From Pseudomonas kairouanensis (GTDB taxonomy: Bacteria > Pseudomonadota > Gammaproteobacteria > Pseudomonadales > Pseudomonadaceae), in NCBI RefSeq assembly GCF_004682055.1, contig NZ_QUZU01000006.1, positions 62,001 to 126,000 on the forward strand: a DNA stretch of 64,000 nucleotides, given 5' to 3'. Made by a program: the position numbers and the translations under genes. The first letter of the stretch is position 1. The number at the start of each line of letters is the position of its first letter. A model generated the notes under the pieces. It made no database searches. It saw only the letters and a list, made by a program, of their open reading frames with translations, and was not told the DNA's origin. Below are positions 59,065 to 64,000 of the stretch, in pieces.

Positions 59065-60186
59065 GTGCATAACGTCGTCATCAGCGGCACTGGCCTGTAC
59101 ACCCCGGCCAACAGCATCTCCAACGAAGAGCTGGTGCAGTCTTTCAATACCTACGTTCAGCAATTCAACACCGACAATGCCGCCGCCATCGAGCGTGGCG
59201 ACGTGCAGGCGCTGACCGAATCCAGCGCAGCCTTCATCGAAAAAGCCTCGGGCATCAAGAGCCGTTTCGTGATGGACAAGGACGGCATCCTCGACCCGCA
59301 ACGTATGGCCCCGCGCCTGCCCGAGCGCAGCAACGACGAATGGTCGGTGCTCTGCCAGATGGCCGTCGGCGCTGCCGAACAGGCCTTGCAACGTGCCGGC
59401 AAGACCGCTGCCGATATCGACGGCGTGATCGTCGCCTGTTCCAACCTGCAACGCGCGTACCCGGCCATCGCTATCGAAGTGCAGGAAGCCCTGGGTATCG
59501 AAGGGTTCGGCTTTGACATGAATGTGGCGTGCTCCTCGGCCACCTTCGGCATCCAGAACGCCGCCAACAGCATCCAGCTGGGCCAGGCCCGGGCGATTCT
59601 GATGGTCAACCCGGAAGTCTGCACCGGTCACCTGAATTTCCGTGACCGCGACAGCCACTTCATCTTTGGCGATGCAGCCACGGCCGTGGTGCTGGAACGC
59701 GAAGACCTGGCGACCTCCGAGCATCAGTTCGACGTCGTTAGCACCAAGCTGCTGACCAAGTTCTCCAATAACATCCGCAACAACTTCGGCTTCCTCAACC
59801 GCGCAGCGGAAGAGGGCATCGGCGCGCCAGACAAACTGTTCGTGCAGGAAGGCCGCAAGGTCTTCCGTGATGTGTGCCCAATGGTCGCCGAGTTGATTGG
59901 CGTGCACCTGGCTGAAAACCAGCTGGACGTGGCCGATGTGAAACGCTTTTGGCTGCACCAGGCCAACCTGAGCATGAACCACCTGATCGTGAAGAAACTG
60001 CTGGGCCGCGAAGCCACGGTGGAAGAGGCGCCGGTGATCCTTGATACCTATGCCAATACCAGCTCGGCGGGTTCGGTGATTGCGTTCCACACCTACCAGG
60101 ACGATTTGCCCCAGGGCTCCGTGGCCGTACTCAGCTCGTTCGGTGCGGGCTATTCGATCGGCAGCGTGATCCTGCGCAAACGCTGA
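59065..60186 (+). CDS. 3-oxoacyl-ACP synthase III family protein, PA3286-like
   Basis: 373 residues from GTG 59065 with AGAGGAAC 4-10 bases upstream; an ATG at 59026 has no comparable site. KASIII features are the catalytic cysteine in DMNVACSSATFG (about 155-166), His in WLHQANLSMNH and Asn in YANTSSAGSVI, plus C-terminal SSFGAGYSIGSVI. It closely resembles the P. aeruginosa PA3286 enzyme (same length and start), which condenses medium-chain acyl-CoA with malonyl-ACP to feed degradation intermediates back into synthesis. As there, an ECF sigma factor gene lies next to it. Confidence 0.93.
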   Translation: MHNVVISGTGLYTPANSISNEELVQSFNTYVQQFNTDNAAAIERGDVQALTESSAAFIEKASGIKSRFVMDKDGILDPQRMAPRLPERSNDEWSVLCQMAVGAAEQALQRAGKTAADIDGVIVACSNLQRAYPAIAIEVQEALGIEGFGFDMNVACSSATFGIQNAANSIQLGQARAILMVNPEVCTGHLNFRDRDSHFIFGDAATAVVLEREDLATSEHQFDVVSTKLLTKFSNNIRNNFGFLNRAAEEGIGAPDKLFVQEGRKVFRDVCPMVAELIGVHLAENQLDVADVKRFWLHQANLSMNHLIVKKLLGREATVEEAPVILDTYANTSSAGSVIAFHTYQDDLPQGSVAVLSSFGAGYSIGSVILRKR

Positions 60187-60210
60187 TCGTCAGGTCTTGC
60201 TCGGTCAAAA

Positions 60211-60302
60211 ATGTGGGAGCGGGCTTGCTCGCGAAAGCGGTGGGTCGTAGAAACATGTGCAGGCTGACACACCGCCTTCGCGAGCAAACCCGCTCCCCCA
60301 TT
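60211..60302. repeat. REPIN between the KASIII and ECF sigma genes
   Basis: ATGTGGGAGCGGGCTTGCTC and TTCGCGAGCAAACCCGCTCC (ending CCCCATT, slightly decayed) flank GGTGGGTCGTAGAAACATGT. It interrupts the KASIII-sigma gap of 150 bases. Confidence 0.85.
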
Positions 60303-60336
60303 GAATTGCATTCTCAAGGTGAAATTGAGGTAGACC

Positions 60337-60951
60337 ATGGCAGCAGCGGACGACGCGCACCTGCTTGAACGCCTGCTCAAGGGTGAGCAGCGGGCCTACA
60401 AGGAGTTGGTTAGCACCTACCAGAGCGCCATGCGGGCGGTGGCCTATGCCATTGTCGGCCAGCGCCACGCCGACGAAATCGTCCAGGATGCCTGGCTGTC
60501 GGTGGTGCGTAGCCTGTCGAAATTCGAAGGCCGTTCCAGCCTCAAGACCTGGCTGCTGACCATCACTGCCAACGCTGCCAAGGGCCGCTATAAACAGAAC
60601 CGCCGCGAAGTGCTGCTCGATGACCTGCCGTCCCCGCATGGCACCATCGGTGACGATCGCTTCACTCCCGACGATGGCCACTGGGCCGTTGCTCCCTATG
60701 CCTGGCACCAGGACACCCCAGAGGCGCTGCTGACCGAAGATGAGCTGCGCGATTGCCTTGAACATACCCTGCTGAGCCTGTCCGAGCTGCAAAGCAGTGT
60801 GCTGGTGTTGCGTGAACGCCAGGGCTTGGAGTTGGAAGAAATCTGTAATCTGCTGACGCTTTCGCTCTCCAATGTCCGTGTGCTGCTGCATCGAGCACGG
60901 CTTAAAGTCTTCGCCACGGTGGAGCATTTTGAGGAAACGGGCGAATGTTGA
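60337..60951 (+). CDS. ECF-family RNA polymerase sigma factor
   Basis: 204 residues. Region 2 (about 8-75) has YKELVSTYQSAMRAVAYAIVG, ADEIVQDAWLSVVRSLSKFEG and LKTWLLTITANAAK. Region 4 (about 135-190) has LLSLSELQSSVLVLRERQGLELEEICNLLTLSLSNVRVLLHRARLK. The linker is longer than usual and rich in Asp, Pro and Trp (about 95-125). It would direct RNA polymerase to a small stress or envelope regulon. The downstream anti-sigma gene overlaps by 7 bases. Confidence 0.93.
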   Translation: MAAADDAHLLERLLKGEQRAYKELVSTYQSAMRAVAYAIVGQRHADEIVQDAWLSVVRSLSKFEGRSSLKTWLLTITANAAKGRYKQNRREVLLDDLPSPHGTIGDDRFTPDDGHWAVAPYAWHQDTPEALLTEDELRDCLEHTLLSLSELQSSVLVLRERQGLELEEICNLLTLSLSNVRVLLHRARLKVFATVEHFEETGEC

Positions 60952-61190
60952 CCTGTAAAGAACAAGTGGCACGTTCCAGTGACTTTCTCGATGGTCAACT
61001 GACCTTTCGCGAACGCCTGCTGGTGCGTCATCACTTGATGTTTTGCCCGAACTGCCGACGCTTTATCCGCCAGATGCGCCTGATGCAGGCCACGCTGAAG
61101 ATAATGCCGGATGAGCCGGTGGAAGGAGTGGATGCCTTGGCCCAGCGCTTGGCTCAAGAGCGGCTCAAGGATCAGAAAGGCGGGGAGTAA
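60945..61190 (+). CDS. Cytosolic zinc-binding anti-sigma factor
   Basis: 81 residues. Cys 4, then His 30-x3-Cys 34-x2-Cys 37 (HLMFCPNC) form the zinc anti-sigma (ZAS) motif. The remaining helix (RRFIRQMRLMQATLKIM) would wrap the sigma factor. No membrane segment is present, so the signal is probably cytosolic, as with redox-sensitive RsrA-like proteins; which stress is sensed is unknown. Translational overlap with the sigma gene supports stoichiometric expression. Confidence 0.88.
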   Translation: MLTCKEQVARSSDFLDGQLTFRERLLVRHHLMFCPNCRRFIRQMRLMQATLKIMPDEPVEGVDALAQRLAQERLKDQKGGE

Positions 61191-61297
61191 GCAGGCCTGC
61201 GTGGCGGGATCGGACGGATGATGGGGACCGATCCCACCGCGCAAGACTGATGCAGCGACCTCGGGCCGTCCTGGCCCAAGGCTTATCACATCTACAA

Positions 61298-62641
61298 TCA
61301 GAACTTGGCTTCGGCGTCCAGCTGGAAGGTGTTGGCCTTGGCGCTGTCGTTCAGCATCGTGCGGCTGTAGGTATCGGTCTTGGTCAGGAAGTACGTGGCA
61401 CCGACGGAGAAGTTCTTGTCGATGTCGTAGCCAACCTTGAACTTGTGACCACGGGAACCGGTGAAGCCACCGCCGAAGTCGGAGTCGGTAAAGGCACCCA
61501 CCACCGCGTTTTTCTGCACGTCGCGGTAGTTGTAGTCCAGGTTGAACCCGAACACCTTGGACTTGGCACCCAGCAACCAGGCGGTGTCTTCGTCGTCGAT
61601 GGCGTCGTTGTTTTTCACGTACTGGCCGTAGAACGACAGCGGTACTGCCAGGCCGCCGATATCGACTTGACCGAAGCCTTCATACAGGCGGAACTCGCCG
61701 TTAGGGGTGTTGCCGTTGGTCGCCAACACGTTTGGCGTGCTGGTGCCGGAGGCACGGCTGTCTTCATCGTTCTGGTAGGCGTAGACGCTGCCGCCCAGGG
61801 TCATTTTCAAGTTGTCGGTGACCGAGAAACGGGTACCCAACTGGCCGGTGGTCAGGCGCAGGTCATGGCGGTACTGCACGCCGTCACCGTCGACGTTGTC
61901 CTTGAGGTTGTAGTTACCCAAGCTACCGAACAGTTCGGCGCTGCCGCCCAGTGGGTACTTGTAGGTGATTGCCAGGCCTTCTGGGTTGATATCGCTATCC
62001 CAGATCACGTCGCCCATGTTGACCCAGGGTTGCAGCATCTTGCCGCCAATGATGTGCAGGTTCTTGATCTGGTCCGGGTGGTAGTCGATGTAGCCGAGGT
62101 CGAGCCAGATCGATTTTTTATCGAAGTAACCGTCCAGGTCCTGGTTGGTGGAGCGTGCATCGCTGCCGCCGCCGGTGGCGATACGGATACCGGTGTCCAC
62201 TTGCGGGTTGATCTCGGTGTAGGCACCGAGACGGGCGCGGATACGCTCACGGTCCTTGTCACGACCGGTGACGCCGGCGCGGGTTACGCCATTTTCGCCT
62301 TCGACCTTGATGGTCTCATGACGCATACGCACGTCACCCTTGAACTGAGTCTTGGCGGCCCACGCCAGTTTTTGGTCGAACGTGCTCAGTGCATCGGCTT
62401 TCTTCGCGGTGGCCGCGATCTGCTCGTTGGTCTCTTGTTGAGCCTGGCGTGCGATCTGCTTTTCTTTCTGGTCATTGGCCAGTTCGGCCTGCAGTTCGGT
62501 GTATTGCGCCGGGGTGATCTGGCCGTTGGCCTTGAGCATGTCGAGCAACTTGGCGTCGACTGCAGCGCTGGCCGGAACGCTCAGGGCCAGTAACAGGCCG
62601 CCGCACAGGATCGCCGCAGTTTTAGTGGAAGCAAGACGCAT
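61298..62641 (-). CDS. Putative outer-membrane porin (Porin_5-like)
   Basis: 447 residues from the ATG at 62641 (MRLASTKTAAILCGG), with a signal peptide cut near VPASA. A coiled-coil/periplasmic stretch follows (about 30-85, LLDMLKANGQITPAQYTELQAEL and KQIARQAQQETNEQI). From about 95 it has alternating amphipathic strands with aromatic girdles (RMRHETIKVEG, WLDLGYIDYHP, FGFNLDYNYRDVQ) and a C-terminal Phe (LDAEAKF), all marks of a beta-barrel. The N-terminal coiled coil may trimerise. Solute unknown. Confidence 0.88.
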   Translation of the reverse strand: MRLASTKTAAILCGGLLLALSVPASAAVDAKLLDMLKANGQITPAQYTELQAELANDQKEKQIARQAQQETNEQIAATAKKADALSTFDQKLAWAAKTQFKGDVRMRHETIKVEGENGVTRAGVTGRDKDRERIRARLGAYTEINPQVDTGIRIATGGGSDARSTNQDLDGYFDKKSIWLDLGYIDYHPDQIKNLHIIGGKMLQPWVNMGDVIWDSDINPEGLAITYKYPLGGSAELFGSLGNYNLKDNVDGDGVQYRHDLRLTTGQLGTRFSVTDNLKMTLGGSVYAYQNDEDSRASGTSTPNVLATNGNTPNGEFRLYEGFGQVDIGGLAVPLSFYGQYVKNNDAIDDEDTAWLLGAKSKVFGFNLDYNYRDVQKNAVVGAFTDSDFGGGFTGSRGHKFKVGYDIDKNFSVGATYFLTKTDTYSRTMLNDSAKANTFQLDAEAKF

Positions 62642-62790
62642 ATCAATCTCCGAAGGTGAGGAGGGATGGCAAACCATCCAGGACACTACCGACCGATAAG
62701 GGACGGAAAAAATAACCACCTGCTAGAACCAGGCGCTCTAAAAACAGGCGTCAGTATCACGATCGTTTATGACGGAGCAGTGGCTAAGTG

Positions 62791-62808
62791 ATGTCATCTA
62801 GATGACAA
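62791..62808. promoter_or_regulatory. Palindromic operator upstream of the porin, Pho-box-like
   Basis: Perfect 16-base palindrome TGTCATCTAGATGACA (62792-62807). On the minus strand the 18-mer reads TTGTCAT-CTAG-ATGACAT, matching the CTGTCAT-N4-CTGTCAT Pho-box layout at 11 of 14 half-site bases, about 150 bases before the porin. It could equally serve the divergent downstream gene (start 62926). Which regulator binds is not known. Confidence 0.45.
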
Positions 62809-62925
62809 ATTGTTCATCATGGGAACTATTGGTTTAGAGCCTTGTCCGGCGATTCGGGGGTGTATCGGGGCCGTCGATAGGCGATACTCGCGAGGCTTTC
62901 ACGCCCCGATTCAGTGAGGATGCCA

Positions 62926-64000
62926 ATGCCGTTGCAACGCCTGGACAGCCTGTCCGAAATCGCCCCGACGACCTGGGATGCACTGGTTACGCACGCCCAG
63001 CCGTTTGTACGGCACGCGTTCCTGAGTGCGCTGGAAGACAGCGGCAGCGTGGGCCCGCACTCGGGGTGGCAACCGGAGCATTTGCTGCATTGGGAAGGCG
63101 AGCGGCTGGTGGCGGCGTTGCCCAGTTATCGCAAGTGGCACTCCTATGGCGAGTACGTGTTCGACCATGGCTGGGCCGACGCCTGCGAGCGCGCTGGCAT
63201 CGAGTACTACCCCAAGCTGTTGACGGCGGTGCCTTTCAGTCCCGTGAGTGGTTCACGCTTGCTGGCGGCCAGTGCCGAAGAGGGTTTGGAGCTGATCAAG
63301 AGCCTGCCGGGCTACCTGGAAATCGAAGGGCTCTCCAGCGCCCATATCAACTTCACCGACGACCTGGCCGATGCAGCTCTGGCGCAACAACCCGGCTGGC
63401 TGCAGCGCCTGGGGTGTCAGTTTCACTGGCAGAACCGCGGCTATCGCGATTTCCAGGATTTCCTCGACGCGCTCAGTTCACGCAAGCGCAAACAAATGCG
63501 CAAAGAGCGCGAACAAGTGGCGGGGCAGGGTATCGACTTCGAGTGGCTGCAAGGTCACGAACTGAGCGAGGCGCAGTGGGATTTTGTCTACGCCTGCTAC
63601 GCCAATACCTACGCCGTACGCCGCCAATCCCCCTACCTGACCCGCGCGTTTTTCAGCCTGCTGGCCGAGCGCATGCCCGAGGCCATCCGCGTGGTGCTGG
63701 CCAAACAAGGAACGCGGCCGGTGGCCATGGCTTTCAGCTTGATCGGTGGCGACAGCTTCTACGGTCGTTACTGGGGCTGCCTGGCGGAATTCGATCGCCT
63801 GCATTTCGAAACCTGCTTCTACCAGGGCATGGACTACGCCATCGCCCACGGCCTGCAACGCTTCGACGCCGGCGCCCAGGGTGAGCACAAGTTGATTCGC
63901 GGGTTTGAACCGGTGATTACGCGGTCATGGCACTACTTGCGCCATCCGGGGTTGAAGAACGCGGTGGAGGATTTTCTGGAACGTGAGCGAGTGGGGATTG
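62926..64000 (+). CDS. COG3146/DUF482-family GNAT-like acyltransferase, 3' end outside window
   Basis: 358 codons run off the window. ATG 62926 is used with GAGG 6 bases upstream; ATG 62920 two codons earlier is too close to it. The sequence has the traits of the FemAB-like family (PF04339-type): LSEIAPTTWDALV, FVRHAFLSALEDSGSVG, WQPEHLLHW, SSRKRKQMRKEREQV, FYGRYWGCLAEFDRLHFETCFYQGMDYAI and FDAGAQGEHKLIRGFEPV. Function is generally unassigned; often annotated as peptidogalycan biosynthesis or N-acyltransferase. Cytosolic. Confidence 0.85.
   Translation, partial: MPLQRLDSLSEIAPTTWDALVTHAQPFVRHAFLSALEDSGSVGPHSGWQPEHLLHWEGERLVAALPSYRKWHSYGEYVFDHGWADACERAGIEYYPKLLTAVPFSPVSGSRLLAASAEEGLELIKSLPGYLEIEGLSSAHINFTDDLADAALAQQPGWLQRLGCQFHWQNRGYRDFQDFLDALSSRKRKQMRKEREQVAGQGIDFEWLQGHELSEAQWDFVYACYANTYAVRRQSPYLTRAFFSLLAERMPEAIRVVLAKQGTRPVAMAFSLIGGDSFYGRYWGCLAEFDRLHFETCFYQGMDYAIAHGLQRFDAGAQGEHKLIRGFEPVITRSWHYLRHPGLKNAVEDFLERERVGI

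Noticed and set aside
61206..61235. GGGATCGG/CCGATCCC hairpin as a terminator after the anti-sigma gene
   Set aside because: The stem is good but there is no T tract on either strand. It was left unannotated.

Overview
The window is chromosomal DNA of a fluorescent pseudomonad, most likely the Pseudomonas fluorescens group. The basis is the high-GC gene content, the Pseudomonas gene order (xdhA, GntR regulator, smc, zipA, ligA, then dnaX, ybaB, recR, then apt, anr, hemN, ccoSIHG, two tandem ccoNOQP operons, aer) and many paired REP hairpins of the kind common in that group. No tRNA, rRNA, CRISPR array, transposase, integrase or prophage gene was found. LAYOUT. 1-10 kb: partial xdhA divergent from a GntR/FCD regulator, then smc-zipA-ligA (chromosome organisation, division, DNA ligation), a zinc metallopeptidase-like gene and ffs (4.5S RNA). 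10.4-16.5 kb: an accessory block between ffs and dnaX with a lipoprotein, a signal-less peptidoglycan muramidase followed 1 nt later by a secreted small protein (candidate effector/immunity pair), a DUF2167 membrane protein, a LysR regulator, an EamA exporter and a solute-binding protein. 16.6-20.9 kb: dnaX-ybaB, a CurA-like reductase, recR. 21-39.6 kb: the oxygen-response and high-affinity respiration block. It holds apt, the O2 sensor Anr, hemN (anaerobic haem synthesis), a TauE/SafE-like membrane protein, the cbb3 assembly genes ccoS, ccoI, ccoH and ccoG, ccoNOQP-1, ccoNOQP-2, a small hydrolase and the aerotaxis receptor aer. Anr boxes lie upstream of hemN, ccoG and ccoN2 but none was seen before ccoN1, so oxygen control appears to act on haem supply, oxidase assembly and the second oxidase. 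39.7-48.9 kb: a tightly coupled six-gene surface-glycan operon on the minus strand, read as wecB, wecC (UDP-ManNAcA supply), a 1184-residue multi-domain glycosyltransferase, an orphan membrane protein and two GT4 glycosyltransferases, with no flippase, polymerase or initiating transferase. 49-52.6 kb: a CPBP protease, an EamA exporter and a chemoreceptor. 53-58.7 kb: aceK and hrpA. 59-64 kb: a KASIII-type condensing enzyme, an ECF sigma factor with its zinc anti-sigma, a porin and a partial COG3146-type acyltransferase. The most promising candidates for undescribed biology are the muramidase/secreted-protein pair (11.2-12.9 kb) and the ManNAcA glycan operon with its giant transferase and orphan membrane protein (39.7-48.9 kb).
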